Origin: Deltaproteobacteria bacterium
GTDB lineage: Bacteria > Bdellovibrionota > UBA2394
DNA length: 64,000 nt
Assembly: GCA_017302715.1 (NCBI GenBank)
Contig: JAFLCD010000001.1
Location: 447,009 to 511,008 of the forward strand
Direction: 5' to 3'
The translations under genes and the position numbers were made by a program. Of this stretch, positions 25,601 through 35,019 are shown in pieces. How positions within the stretch are numbered: the first letter of the stretch is position 1; every line of letters begins with the position of its first letter. The notes beneath the pieces are model-generated. The model worked only from the letters and a program-made list of their open reading frames with translations, made no database searches and was not told where the DNA came from.

Positions 25601-26347
25601 ATGTTGTCACTTAAAGGAAAGCTCGTTTTAATTACAGGTGCTAGTGCCGGTTTTGGCCGTGCTACGGCGCTTAAAATGGCAGAATTGGGTGCAGACGTTT
25701 TAGCGGTGGCGAGACGAAAAGATAAGCTCACTGAGCTCACTCAAAAATTTTCAAATATTACGGCGGTTGAGCAAGATATCACTAAACCTCTGAGCACCTT
25801 AGAAAAAGTTATTCAAAATCGCTCGGTAGATATTTTGATCAACAATGCAGGCCTCGCTTTAGGTCGCGATCCTATTCACAAAGTGAAGATCGAAGATTTC
25901 GAAGCGATGATGGATCTCAATGTAAAAGCTCTCGTGCGGGTCACTCAACTTGTGCTTCCTAAAATGATCGAGAAAAAATCTGGGGATATCGTGAATCTTG
26001 GATCGATCGCAGGTTACTTCGCTTATGGTGGTGGCTCTATTTACAACGCTACTAAATTTGCGGTGCGCGCAATGACCGAAGCTTGGCGACAAGATTTGAG
26101 TGGAACAGGAATTCGCGTGATCGGAATTCATCCTGGAATGGCGGAGACAGAATTTAGTTTAGTGCGTTTTCGAGGTGATCACGATTTAGCAAGAAAACCT
26201 TACGAAGGTTTTCAACCGCTTACGCCAGAAGACGTAGCCGATTCGATCGTCTGGTCTTTGTTGCGGCCGAAGCATGTGAATATTCAATCGATGGTGATCA
26301 TGCCAACAGATCAAGCATCCATCGGAATGATCCATCGTCGAAGCTGA
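25601..26347 (+). CDS. Short-chain dehydrogenase/reductase (YdfG-like)
   Basis: The 248-residue NAD(P)-dependent enzyme has the classical SDR signatures: cofactor motif TGASAGFGRA (12-21), NNAG at 81-84 and a catalytic triad Ser135, Tyr148, Lys152 in YNATK. Arg38/Arg39 after the second strand favour NADP. The PG motif HPGMAETEFS follows. The closest style is YdfG (3-hydroxy acid / serine dehydrogenase), but the substrate is not determined by sequence. It is convergent with the J-domain gene; a weak GCCCC/GGGGC hairpin with a T-run follows the stop. Confidence 0.9.
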   Translation: MLSLKGKLVLITGASAGFGRATALKMAELGADVLAVARRKDKLTELTQKFSNITAVEQDITKPLSTLEKVIQNRSVDILINNAGLALGRDPIHKVKIEDFEAMMDLNVKALVRVTQLVLPKMIEKKSGDIVNLGSIAGYFAYGGGSIYNATKFAVRAMTEAWRQDLSGTGIRVIGIHPGMAETEFSLVRFRGDHDLARKPYEGFQPLTPEDVADSIVWSLLRPKHVNIQSMVIMPTDQASIGMIHRRS

Positions 26348-26388
26348 AATGCCCCAATCTGCTTTGTTGGACTACGTTCCTCGGGGCT

Positions 26389-26994
26389 TTATTTTTTGGT
26401 CTGATTTTTTTTAAGTTCAGTTTCAATGCGCTGGCTGAAATTGAGATATTCGGGATTCGAAGAATCTGTATTAAGCGCAATTTGAATATTCATCTTTGCA
26501 GATTGAAAATCTCTCGCAGCGAATGCAGTTTGAGCCAATTTAAAAAATCGGCTGCCAGCTCCGGCCGTTGCGCCCGTCGGACGAGGGCGAATGGAAGTGA
26601 TGGCGTTTTCGTCATCATCCGCTACTGCCTCATTTGAAAATTGAGGTCGATTCGTCAATTCTGAAGATGATTCTGGAGTGGGTACGGCTTTTGCCTTCGT
26701 CGTTGGCGCGGCAGAAGGAGAAGCTAAACGTTGACGATCATATTCTTGTCGCTTCGTTCGATTAGATAAAGTGCGATAAGCGTTTACCACTTTTGCGTAA
26801 ATCTCTTTAGAGAGATCCGAGCTCTTTGGATCGTTGGCGGCGTAATAGCGATCAGGATGAAAAAGCAAAGCTTCGCGATGAAATGCCGTTTGAATATCGT
26901 CCTCACTCGCAACAGTCGAGATCTTTAAAATTTGATAATGTGAAAGCGATCCGATCACTGATTTGACCGTTTCTAATTCAACAAGTGATAGCAC
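26389..26994 (-). CDS. J-domain protein paired with divergent Hsp70
   Basis: The 201-residue protein has an N-terminal J-domain (residues about 18-78) with the essential HPD at 46-48 (LLFHPDRYY), which stimulates Hsp70 ATPase. A disordered Ser/Pro/Thr linker (80-145) follows, then a TPR-like pair of helices (FFKLAQTAFAARDFQSAKMNIQIAL) at the C-terminus. It lacks the zinc-finger and substrate domains of DnaJ, so it is a specialised class C J protein. It starts at GTG with GGAG 7 nt upstream and follows the Hsp70 gene by 12 bp. It is probably the dedicated co-chaperone of that Hsp70. Confidence 0.85.
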   Translation of the reverse strand: MLSLVELETVKSVIGSLSHYQILKISTVASEDDIQTAFHREALLFHPDRYYAANDPKSSDLSKEIYAKVVNAYRTLSNRTKRQEYDRQRLASPSAAPTTKAKAVPTPESSSELTNRPQFSNEAVADDDENAITSIRPRPTGATAGAGSRFFKLAQTAFAARDFQSAKMNIQIALNTDSSNPEYLNFSQRIETELKKNQTKK

Positions 26995-27006
26995 GAATAC
27001 TCCAAA

Positions 27007-29022
27007 TTAAAAATTAACCGGCTGAGATTCCTGAACCATGGATGAATAAAGATAAAGTTTTCCTGGCAACTGGTCATGTGGAAAATAAGGCTGAATCCAA
27101 AATCCGTTTTCTTGCAATTTTGGTAAATCCACTTGTCCAAAAACAAAAGATCCATCTTTTAATTTGAATTGATAGAGTTGCCCCGTCAGTTCGTTATGAA
27201 TCGCAGCAGGTCGTTGAGTCACAGCTTCAATGTATCGAGGTATATTTGCAAAATCTTCTATCGAAATAAACCACGCGCATTTCGAAGTTTCGATTTTTTT
27301 CGCGTCTACTTTTGATCCTTCAGGAAAAACGCTGAGCTCAGAAGCCTTTGGATCGAGATCGCGAATGAATCCGTCTTCATAGACATGTCCACCAACAGAT
27401 GGAACACAAATCACAACTTTTTGCGCATCTTTCATATCGCTCTTGAGTTGAACTTCGCGATGCTGATTAGAACGCTCAGTAGATTCAGAAAGTTTTTTCT
27501 CATCCATGGTCGCTGAAAGTTTTACTTTGAGTCCTGCGGATGTGCCGGTCTCTTTATCTTTTGCACTTACTTCCACAATTCCATCGCTGTTGATCGAAAA
27601 GAAAACTTCGATAGCGGCCAATCCCGCTTTTGCCTTTTTAAATCCTGAAAATTCAAATTCACCCAGTTCGCTCGATTCTTCTTCGCGACGATTTTTTCCC
27701 TGAAAAATTCGGATATTCACAGTCTCTTGATTGTCGCGAGTGGTTGTAAAAACTTCAGAAGCTTGAATCGGAATCGGCGAATTAGCTTCGACGATGGTTT
27801 CGGTGTATCCACCAACCGTGGCGATGCCGAGATCGAGTGGAGTAACATCGAGAAGCAGAGCTTTTTTCTGTGTGTTTGTTCCCGTTAATCCTTGAGCTTG
27901 AATGGATGCACCTAAGGCCACGACTTCATCAGGATTGTGATCTCGAAGTGGCATTTTTCCAAAGTAAGAAGCGGCCGCTTCAAAAATCAGCGACATTTTT
28001 GTAGGACCACCGACTAAAATAACAGCGTCGAGTTCGGATGCCTTAAGTCCCGCCGTTCTTAAGCCTTCATCACATACTGTAAAAGTGCGTTGAATGAGAT
28101 CTTGAGTGCTCTCTCTAAAAATTTCTCGCGAAAGGGTGAATTGCAAATCGATGGGCTGACCATCTTGTTGAACAATTCCTGGAATATAAATATCGGTTTT
28201 CTCGGCGTAGCTGAGGCGACGTTTTGCTTTTTCAGCATTTGATCTCAAAATCGGCAAGGCTTGAGGAATGGCTCTTAAATCGATTTTGGTTCGCTTTAGA
28301 AAATTTTCGGCGCAGAGATCGATAATTCGATCATCAAAGTCGTCTCCACCTAAAAATGTATCTCCCGCGGTAGCGATGACTTCAAAGACTTGATCTTTCA
28401 GCGTTAAAATCGAAAGGTCAAAAGTTCCACCGCCTAAATCGTAAATGGCAACGGTTTCGCGCAAGCCTTTTCCAAATCCGTAGGCAAGTGCCGCAGCTGT
28501 TGGTTCGTTAATGATACGTAAAGCATCTAAGCCAGCGATTTTGCAAGCGTCTTTGGTTGCTTGACGTTGGTTATCGTTAAAGTGAGCTGGCACTGTGATC
28601 ACAGCTTCGGTAACTTCTTCGCCAAATTTTTTGGTGGCGATATCTTTCATATGCCGCAGAATCATTGCCGAAATTTCTTGTGGTGAATAAAGCTGGCCGT
28701 CGATTTCGATCGCGATATTTTGATCAGCGCCTTCAACCAACTTAAATGGCAGTAACGTTTGAGCTTTTTTAACTTCGGGCGAGAAAATTTTTCGACCGAT
28801 CAAGCGCTTAATAGAAGAAATTGTTTTTTTTGGATTCGCAAATATTTGCGCTTTGGCATCGTGACCAACCAAAACCATCTTATCTTTTCCAAAAGAAATG
28901 ATGGAGGGAGTAAGCCGATGTCCTTGAACATCTGGAATTATTTGATGTTTTCCGCCAAAAAATGCAGCGACAGAAGAGTTACTTGTTCCAAGATCGATTC
29001 CGACAACAGGTGCAGAGCTCAT
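27007..29022 (-). CDS. Hsp70-family chaperone with non-canonical C-terminus
   Basis: The 671-residue protein has an intact nucleotide-binding domain (residues 1-380: GIDLGTSNSS, VPAHFNDNQRQATKDA, YDLGGGTFDLS, ILVGGPTKMS). A recognisable substrate-binding beta domain follows (about 390-510, LLDVTPLDLGI, NSPIP, QGKNRREEESSELGEF). After about residue 515 the expected alpha-helical lid and acidic tail are missing. In their place is an alpha/beta-looking module (535-671) with VVICVPSVGG, AWFISIEDFAN and LYQFKLKDGSFVFGQVDLP. It is thus a paralog of DnaK with a replaced C-terminus and a linked J protein. No GrpE is nearby. Confidence 0.9.
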   Translation of the reverse strand: MSSAPVVGIDLGTSNSSVAAFFGGKHQIIPDVQGHRLTPSIISFGKDKMVLVGHDAKAQIFANPKKTISSIKRLIGRKIFSPEVKKAQTLLPFKLVEGADQNIAIEIDGQLYSPQEISAMILRHMKDIATKKFGEEVTEAVITVPAHFNDNQRQATKDACKIAGLDALRIINEPTAAALAYGFGKGLRETVAIYDLGGGTFDLSILTLKDQVFEVIATAGDTFLGGDDFDDRIIDLCAENFLKRTKIDLRAIPQALPILRSNAEKAKRRLSYAEKTDIYIPGIVQQDGQPIDLQFTLSREIFRESTQDLIQRTFTVCDEGLRTAGLKASELDAVILVGGPTKMSLIFEAAASYFGKMPLRDHNPDEVVALGASIQAQGLTGTNTQKKALLLDVTPLDLGIATVGGYTETIVEANSPIPIQASEVFTTTRDNQETVNIRIFQGKNRREEESSELGEFEFSGFKKAKAGLAAIEVFFSINSDGIVEVSAKDKETGTSAGLKVKLSATMDEKKLSESTERSNQHREVQLKSDMKDAQKVVICVPSVGGHVYEDGFIRDLDPKASELSVFPEGSKVDAKKIETSKCAWFISIEDFANIPRYIEAVTQRPAAIHNELTGQLYQFKLKDGSFVFGQVDLPKLQENGFWIQPYFPHDQLPGKLYLYSSMVQESQPVNF

Positions 29023-29132
29023 AGTTTAATTCTACCAAACATTTGAATGAATTCGCTGAGAAAAATTAGTTTCGTTCTTAGCTTTTAAGTGTTGACCGAA
29101 AGAAGATTTGCGAGCCAAGTTCGATTTCTGGA

Positions 29133-30095
29133 ATGAAATTAATTTCTCTCAATGCATGGCTTGAACAAAAGGCGCGAAATTCTGAAAAGAAGCGTCATTA
29201 TAAAGACGCGATTTCTCGTTGGGATAATCTTTTGATTCGCATGACGCGCGTTTCTGCGAACTCTGACAGCTCTTCGGTGGGCGGCGCCGCTGCAGCGGAT
29301 GTTTCGGAGCTCGCGCAAATTCATTATCGCTTAGGTATGGCGCATCGTGCATTAAAAGATCTTTCGAAATCTATTTATCATTTAAAATATTCTATTCGAC
29401 TCGACTCTTCTGTGCCGCGTTATTATGAAGCTTTCGGAAAAGCTCATTTGGCGGAGGGTCATTGGTTGGTTGCTCAAGAGCAATTCGAAAAAGCGGTAAG
29501 TTTAGATCCGAAAAATAGAATTTATCTGCGTCAGTACGCTTGGGTTTTGATGATGATGGGAAGAAAAGATGAAGCTCGAAGTTTTTCGATGAAAGCTTTG
29601 AGTTTAAAACCTAGCGACAAAGAAAGTCAGTGGCATCTGGTTCGTATTTATATGGAGAGCGAAATGCCACTTCACGCTTATGAACTTTTGAAAATCATGA
29701 AGCGGGGAGCGAAGCGCGATCAAAAGCGAGTTGAAGAATTACTCGAAGAATGCCGAAATAAATTAGAAGGAACTTTTGAAGGTTCTGTCATTCGATGTTT
29801 ACGCGCAGGAATGAAGTGTGATGGTAAACCTTTTACCATTGCTCAACTGCGTGAAGCCGAGCAGATGTGGAAAGATTATTGTCTTTCTAAATATTTTAGA
29901 AAAGAGGCTCAAGGTTTGCCCAATGTTTGGGCCGCGGCAGCTGCATGGCTTGTCTATTATTTAAACCATGAAGCCGATTCTTCGTTTACAGCCGATGCTG
30001 ACTTTATATTTTCTCGATTTGCCGCCTCTTCTGTAGAAGTTTGGCCTTGTATTAAGCGACTTCAGGAAGTTTTTCCGATACAAAAGAGAGCATGA
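29133..30095 (+). CDS. TPR-repeat protein
   Basis: The 320-residue protein has no signal peptide. Tetratricopeptide units run through residues about 65-190 (IHYRLGMAHRALKDLSKSIYHLKYSIRLD, RYYEAFGKAHLAEGHWLVAQEQFEKAVSLDP, YAWVLMMMGRKDEARSFSMKALSLKP). A helical C-terminal domain (about 215-315) with WAAAAAWLVYYLNHE is reminiscent of TPR adaptor folds. It overlaps the ilvA start (ATGA) and is divergent from the Hsp70 gene with 110 bp between; a chaperone-related scaffold role is possible but unproven. Confidence 0.75.
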   Translation: MKLISLNAWLEQKARNSEKKRHYKDAISRWDNLLIRMTRVSANSDSSSVGGAAAADVSELAQIHYRLGMAHRALKDLSKSIYHLKYSIRLDSSVPRYYEAFGKAHLAEGHWLVAQEQFEKAVSLDPKNRIYLRQYAWVLMMMGRKDEARSFSMKALSLKPSDKESQWHLVRIYMESEMPLHAYELLKIMKRGAKRDQKRVEELLEECRNKLEGTFEGSVIRCLRAGMKCDGKPFTIAQLREAEQMWKDYCLSKYFRKEAQGLPNVWAAAAAWLVYYLNHEADSSFTADADFIFSRFAASSVEVWPCIKRLQEVFPIQKRA

Positions 30096-31306
30096 GCGTT
30101 TCCTTAAAAGCTATAGAAGAAGCTTACCAAAAAATCAGAGACAATAATCGACGTACTCCTCTTTTTCGTTCTTTTAATTTTGAAAAAAGGGTGGGCAGCA
30201 AACATCCCATCTATTTTAAAGTTGAAAGTTTGCAATACACAGGCTCGTTTAAATCTCGCGGAGCTCTCAATAAACTTTTAAATGTTTTGGATTCAGCAAA
30301 AAAAAATGGAGTAATCACTGCCTCCGCTGGAAACCACGCACAGGGAGTTGCCTTTCACGCGCAGAGACTTGGAATCAACGCTAAAATTGTGATGCCTGTG
30401 ATGACACCTTTTGTGAAAGTAAATTCTACTAAACAATGGGGCCCCGAAATTGTTTTGTTCGGTGAATCTTATCAAGAAGCCTACGAAAAGGCGCTTGAGA
30501 TTCAAAAGCAAGAGAAGCGTGAGTATATTCACGCTTTCGATGATGAAGCCATTATCAACGGCCAAGGTTCTATTGCTTTAGAAATTTTAGAGGATTGCCC
30601 GCAAGCAGAAGTTTTTATTTCACCCATCGGTGGTGGAGGTTTGATTGCAGGTTGTGCTCAATATTTTAAAGAGAAAAAATCTTCTGTAAAAGTGGTAGGT
30701 GTTCAAGCCGACGGCTGCTCCACTTTTTTACCATCACTTAAAGCGGGATCGCCTGTGACTTTATCTAAAGTAAATACGATCGCCGAAGGTATGTCGCCAA
30801 AGCGAATGGGCGATCTGACGTTTAAAATTTGTCGCGAGTTGGTGAAAGAAACTCAGTTGGTTTCAGACGAAGAGATCGCCGAAGGCCTTTTGTGGCTTCT
30901 CGAAAATGAAAGACTTTTCGTTGAAGGTTGCGGTGGCGCAACCGTTGCCGCTGTGATGAAAAATCCTGCGCTGATCTCTGGGCCCACCGTTATTTTATTG
31001 AGCGGCGGAAATCTCGACGTAAATTTACTCGCTCGAATCATTGAGCGAGGACTCGTCAAAACGGGCCGTCTTGTGATGCTCGATGTGGTGATTCCTGATG
31101 TGCCAGGATCTTTACATCGATTGATCGAAACTTTTGCCGAACAAAAAGCAAGCATCGTTCAAATTTCTCACGAGAGAGTTTTTGGAGAAGCTTCTTTAAA
31201 AGAAGTGAACACCCGAATCACTTTAGAAACCCAAGGCGCCGACCACGTTGAGAGAGTAAAAAAATCTCTGCACGATCACGGTTGGGAATTTAAATTTTTA
31301 GGTTAA
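30092..31306 (+). CDS. ilvA: Threonine dehydratase (threonine ammonia-lyase)
   Basis: This PLP enzyme converts threonine to 2-oxobutanoate and ammonia. The 404-residue protein has PLP Lys54 in YTGSFKSRGALNKL, ASAGNHAQGVAFHA as the substrate/PLP loop, the phosphate-binding SPIGGGGLIAG, and a C-terminal ACT domain (about 325-404, VMLDVVIPDVPGSLHRLIETFAEQKASIVQI). Length and a single ACT domain match the IlvA/TdcB-like short form common in Gram-negative and Gram-positive bacteria. Translation is coupled to the TPR gene by a 4-nt overlap. It converges with the 31303 gene with 4-nt overlap. Confidence 0.92.
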   Translation: MSVSLKAIEEAYQKIRDNNRRTPLFRSFNFEKRVGSKHPIYFKVESLQYTGSFKSRGALNKLLNVLDSAKKNGVITASAGNHAQGVAFHAQRLGINAKIVMPVMTPFVKVNSTKQWGPEIVLFGESYQEAYEKALEIQKQEKREYIHAFDDEAIINGQGSIALEILEDCPQAEVFISPIGGGGLIAGCAQYFKEKKSSVKVVGVQADGCSTFLPSLKAGSPVTLSKVNTIAEGMSPKRMGDLTFKICRELVKETQLVSDEEIAEGLLWLLENERLFVEGCGGATVAAVMKNPALISGPTVILLSGGNLDVNLLARIIERGLVKTGRLVMLDVVIPDVPGSLHRLIETFAEQKASIVQISHERVFGEASLKEVNTRITLETQGADHVERVKKSLHDHGWEFKFLG

Positions 31307-33501
31307 GGGTTGCTATCTAGTTTGTGTAAAAGCTCATCTATTCTTTTGATGGCTTCAGAATAAATTTGTCTGTCTTTGCCAGAAGGCACTTTAGAGTTTT
31401 CTGTTTCTTCAAAAATCGCCTGCCCAACAGTCTCCCATGAAATTGGATCTCTCCATCTTAGTATGTTACCTCTAAAATTCTTTAATTTATTAAGTAGTAA
31501 TTTTTTAATACTTTTTCTTTCAATTTCAAGAAGCATTTTTTCGAAAGCATCGACACCAAGGAGCATTGTGTTGGGATACATGGAAAGAGAAATAATTTTA
31601 TCGATATTTTGCTCTGCTTGTTTTGGAGAATCCGTTTTCATTTCATTTCGCAGATAAAGAATTTCTCTAAAAATAGCCTGTCGCACATTAGCTTGGAGTT
31701 CAAAGAGAGCTAATTTCACTTTTTTATTGGCTTGTTCATGCTCAATCTGTCGATCAACACTTCCTCTGAGATTATTGAGAATGACGGGGTCTTCAAAAAC
31801 ATATTTTCTCAGACTTTCATTTAAATCCGCGATATTTTGAAGGTAAACATTTTCTGTCGAGTCTAATGCTAATCCTAAAAATTCTTTCGTTAAGTCAGCT
31901 CTTTGCCTTGCATTCGCTAAAGTAAACTTCGTCGCCGTCTTGAATACTTGCATTTCGAATTCAGGAATATTTGGCATCCAATCGGAGTGTGAATCTTTTA
32001 AAGTAAATTCTGATAAAATAAATTCTTTGATGCCCGCAGGTAGGGAGTGTCTTAAATAAATTTTAAATAAAACCTCATCAATTAAAAATCTAGTCTCAAA
32101 GCTCTCTAAGCGCCGACTATCACTGAGTTCTGAAAGTATGGAGCGGATTTGATTATCCGTAAGCTCTTCAAGTTCAACTAATTTAGATAACTTTAACAAT
32201 ACTTCTTGGCGACGTCGCAAGGGAAGCGTTGATTCAAGGCTTCCAGGTTTTGAATCTAGAAGGGCTACAGAAATTTCATCCGAGAGATGGGTTTGATCTA
32301 TTGGTTCATGCTTAGTATTTTTTACAGACGTAAGGGTCGACTTTCTTCTGAGATGTGCTGCAACTTCGAACGCTTGAATTCCTATCGCATAATCATAAAA
32401 TTCTTGAGCAAATTCAAAAGCAACTTTTTCATTTAGTAGATTATCGAGGGATTGAATGTCATGGCGCTGAATAAATTGCCGTCCCGAAAGGCGAATATAA
32501 TGTTCGAAGCTTTTTTTGCTAACTCCCAGTTGATCAAGGCGACCATTCACTCTCGATCTATCATCCATCGATTTCCAAAAATCAAAGTCTCTGACAAAAT
32601 TTTTAGCTCTCCATTGCTCGGCCCCTAAGTTTTTTTGGTGGGAGCGAGCTTTTTCTCTGAGAAGAATCGTAGTTGCATAGAGACGAGCGCGAAGATTCAT
32701 TTCATTTTCATGACGGCTTGGATCAGAACTTCCATTTAAACTTCTAAAGAGAACGGCAGGATAAGGAAGATATTTTCCGTTGATATAACCCATCCCTTTA
32801 AATTCATGCGGATCAATAATTCCGAAGTGTTCATTCCATGCCAGACTATCTAAGATGCTTTGAGCGTCGGCAGTAGATAAAAGCTCACTCTCTAAATTGA
32901 GTTTATAGATTTTTTGATATTCGGCGAAGCGAGAATCCTTTTCGCCTTTTGCAGATTCCTTTTTCATCTTTACGATAAGATCTTCTATAGAATAATCCAA
33001 AACTTTTAGGAGAGTTCCATCATTTTCCAGACTTTTATAGGCATCTTCAAATACTTTTTGATTTTCACTTTTAGCTTCTTCTTTTGCTAACAAATATAGA
33101 TCAGCATACAAAGATTCAATTTGAGCCGAAAGTGCATTTCGAACATCTTGATGCTTCGCTGTTAATTCGATGAAGATATCTCTTAAAATATTTGTGGCTT
33201 CAACAGCTGTTGCGGGAACTTTCGCAGCTTCACGAAGTTCAGAAAGTCCATATTCAAAATTGCTTTGTAGAACGTCTGCCGGTTGACGCTTGATGGGTTT
33301 AAAAAATTCATAAATATCTTTTCTATACTGATCGAGCTGAGCGGTTCTTTTTTCAGATTCCGATAAAATGCGTGGGACGCTCGCACAATTTTTCTTTTTT
33401 GCATCGTCCGAAAAGGCTGAGCTAGGAATGGCGCTCGCCATTCCTAATGCGACGTAAAAATAGAATAAGCGCGCTGAGATACTATGAAGCCGAGCCACCA
33501 T
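31303..33501 (-). CDS. Large secreted helical protein, function unknown
   Basis: The 732-residue protein has an N-terminal signal peptide (ARLFYFYVALGMASAIPSSAFSD) and a mature chain that is nearly all helix, rich in Leu, Glu, Lys and Arg. One Cys sits near the mature N-terminus (KKKNCASVP). I recognise no domain or catalytic motif. Its build (signal peptide plus several hundred residues of HEAT-like helices) resembles the two proteins encoded at 11193-16510, so these may be paralogs. It is divergent from the 33628 gene and convergent with ilvA. Confidence 0.7.
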   Translation of the reverse strand: MVARLHSISARLFYFYVALGMASAIPSSAFSDDAKKKNCASVPRILSESEKRTAQLDQYRKDIYEFFKPIKRQPADVLQSNFEYGLSELREAAKVPATAVEATNILRDIFIELTAKHQDVRNALSAQIESLYADLYLLAKEEAKSENQKVFEDAYKSLENDGTLLKVLDYSIEDLIVKMKKESAKGEKDSRFAEYQKIYKLNLESELLSTADAQSILDSLAWNEHFGIIDPHEFKGMGYINGKYLPYPAVLFRSLNGSSDPSRHENEMNLRARLYATTILLREKARSHQKNLGAEQWRAKNFVRDFDFWKSMDDRSRVNGRLDQLGVSKKSFEHYIRLSGRQFIQRHDIQSLDNLLNEKVAFEFAQEFYDYAIGIQAFEVAAHLRRKSTLTSVKNTKHEPIDQTHLSDEISVALLDSKPGSLESTLPLRRRQEVLLKLSKLVELEELTDNQIRSILSELSDSRRLESFETRFLIDEVLFKIYLRHSLPAGIKEFILSEFTLKDSHSDWMPNIPEFEMQVFKTATKFTLANARQRADLTKEFLGLALDSTENVYLQNIADLNESLRKYVFEDPVILNNLRGSVDRQIEHEQANKKVKLALFELQANVRQAIFREILYLRNEMKTDSPKQAEQNIDKIISLSMYPNTMLLGVDAFEKMLLEIERKSIKKLLLNKLKNFRGNILRWRDPISWETVGQAIFEETENSKVPSGKDRQIYSEAIKRIDELLHKLDSNP

Positions 33502-33627
33502 AAGTAGATCTTAAGAATGCAAGAATTGTGCGAGCTCCATATGCGTTTAAATGACTTTTAATGGGCTTTAAGGCTTGGATGGCCAATAAATGGGGCATGA
33601 ATTTCGCCTTCCTGTGATATACTAAAG

Positions 33628-34263
33628 ATGGCCCTGCAAGCTCTGCTGGCGGGTAAGGGAGGGTGTTTGGACCAAGGTCCTCGTGACACATCTATTGTCG
33701 AAGGTAATCTTCAGCACTTTTTTGGATCTCTTCTTATTGCCGCTGCTGAAAATCAGAGGGCAAATATTTCTCCTCATGCTCTGGATTATTTAACGAAGCT
33801 TCTCGTTTACTTTCAAGAAACCGCTCAGCTCTTTAATCAAAAAGATGTTCGCATTCCAGTTCTCGCCGATATGTTGAGTGAAGCACTAGACGCAGATCTC
33901 TATCGACGAATCACATTGCTAAGACAAATGGGCGACACCTCTTTGATGGTGAGTGGATATTTTCCGGAATCCCTTTCGAGGCGATCTGTGGATCTCGCCT
34001 ATTACCAAAAAATGGGTGGCATCGCGTATTATCACTTGGGTTCTCTTTCAGAAGAAGAAAGTATTTATAACGAACTCAGCGAAAGATTTATTAAACTCAG
34101 CGAAATTTTAAATGAAGTTTCTGAGCAAACTCAGTCTAAAGATTATTCGATTTCTAAATTGCTCGAATTTTATTCTCAGACGGGATCAGATCGCATCTTT
34201 GAAAAGCTTAAAAAGCAAGGCGTTATTCCTTTTAAATCTCCAAAGAAGGATAGAATCCTTTGA
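33628..34263 (+). CDS. Unknown protein, coupled to next gene
   Basis: The 211-residue helical protein has no signal peptide or recognised domain. Segments such as LLIAAAENQRANISPHALDYLTKLLVYFQETAQLF and GGIAYYHLGSLSEEESIYNELSERFIKLSEILNEVSE suggest a helical bundle. There is no clear ribosome binding site at the ATG, but TATACT lies six bases upstream, so a leaderless transcript is possible. An alternative TTG at 33667 would lose 13 residues. The stop codon overlaps the TTG start of the next gene (TTGA), so both are likely made together. Confidence 0.65.
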   Translation: MALQALLAGKGGCLDQGPRDTSIVEGNLQHFFGSLLIAAAENQRANISPHALDYLTKLLVYFQETAQLFNQKDVRIPVLADMLSEALDADLYRRITLLRQMGDTSLMVSGYFPESLSRRSVDLAYYQKMGGIAYYHLGSLSEEESIYNELSERFIKLSEILNEVSEQTQSKDYSISKLLEFYSQTGSDRIFEKLKKQGVIPFKSPKKDRIL

Positions 34264-34865
34264 AAAAAAATTTAGATTTCGTCACTCAGATTCAATCAGG
34301 TCTTGAAACTCTCAATGGCATCTCAAATCCTCATGCCGCTGAGGATTTTATTATTGCCTCTGAAAAGCGAAATGCTCTTTTGATTAGTGAAATTGATCGC
34401 GAGGCAGACGTAGCTATTTGTTTGCAGAAAGAGATTCTTCAGAAATTCTCTGAAACTAAATTGCCAACCGATTTTAATTTAGAAGTTTTTCCTGAGCTTA
34501 GTATCGTGATCGAGGAGCTCAGTCATTTTAATACCTATTGCATTAAAGCGACTCAGGATGAGTCTGTTTCGGCACTTGAATTAGAAGTACAGGCAGAAGT
34601 TGATAAGTTTGGTTTGGCGCTGGGCTGGTTAGAGCAGCGAAACGAATTCGAGTTGCGTGAGAAAGTTTATGATCTTTTATTTAAAGAAGTCCAAATTGGA
34701 TCCTGGGTGAAAGATTCTGAGCTTGCTCGATATGCCGAAGCTCACCTTATTGCTAAAAATTTCTGTAAGCAAATTTTACAGTCTGGAAGCACCGTGGGAG
34801 TCCAAGAAAAATTTCAGAAATTTTTTGCTCTACCACTCTCCGATAAACTTACTTCTAAGTTTTAA
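34260..34865 (+). CDS. Unknown helical protein
   Basis: The 201-residue protein begins at a TTG that overlaps the preceding stop (TTGA), a pattern of translational coupling. It is acidic and helical (QSGLETLNGISNPHAAEDFIIASEKRN, LEVQAEVDKFGLALGWLEQRNEFELREKVYDLLF), with two Cys and no signal or membrane segment. No family is recognised. A run of eight A follows the start codon. A 5' UTR-like stretch of 154 bp separates it from the small coiled-coil gene at 35020. Confidence 0.6.
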   Translation: MKKNLDFVTQIQSGLETLNGISNPHAAEDFIIASEKRNALLISEIDREADVAICLQKEILQKFSETKLPTDFNLEVFPELSIVIEELSHFNTYCIKATQDESVSALELEVQAEVDKFGLALGWLEQRNEFELREKVYDLLFKEVQIGSWVKDSELARYAEAHLIAKNFCKQILQSGSTVGVQEKFQKFFALPLSDKLTSKF

Positions 34866-34949
34866 CGCAGAAAGTCTGTTAACTTTCCAACGCTTTTTCG
34901 TCAGCTTTTTGTCAGCGCAAAATAATGATGCGTAGCTCACGCCATCTGG

Positions 34950-34989
34950 ACTGAGTTTCTATGGCCGACGTCTTGCACCTTAACTCAGT
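34950..34989 (+). other. Inverted repeat in the leader of the coiled-coil gene
   Basis: ACTGAGTT (34950-34957) and AACTCAGT (34982-34989) are exact reverse complements with a 24-nt loop, ending 30 nt before the ATG at 35020. It may be a regulatory hairpin or an operator. The 154-bp gap between 34865 and 35020 otherwise holds a tandem GCTTTTT-GTCA repeat around 34900. Confidence 0.4.
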
Positions 34990-35019
34990 GCCAAAGAAAA
35001 ACGGCAGAAAGGCGTGCTC

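Noticed and set aside
26348-26398. Strong terminator between the SDR and J-domain genes
   Set aside because: Only a 5-bp GCCCC/GGGGC stem with a long loop precedes the T-run, so it is too weak to list as a feature.
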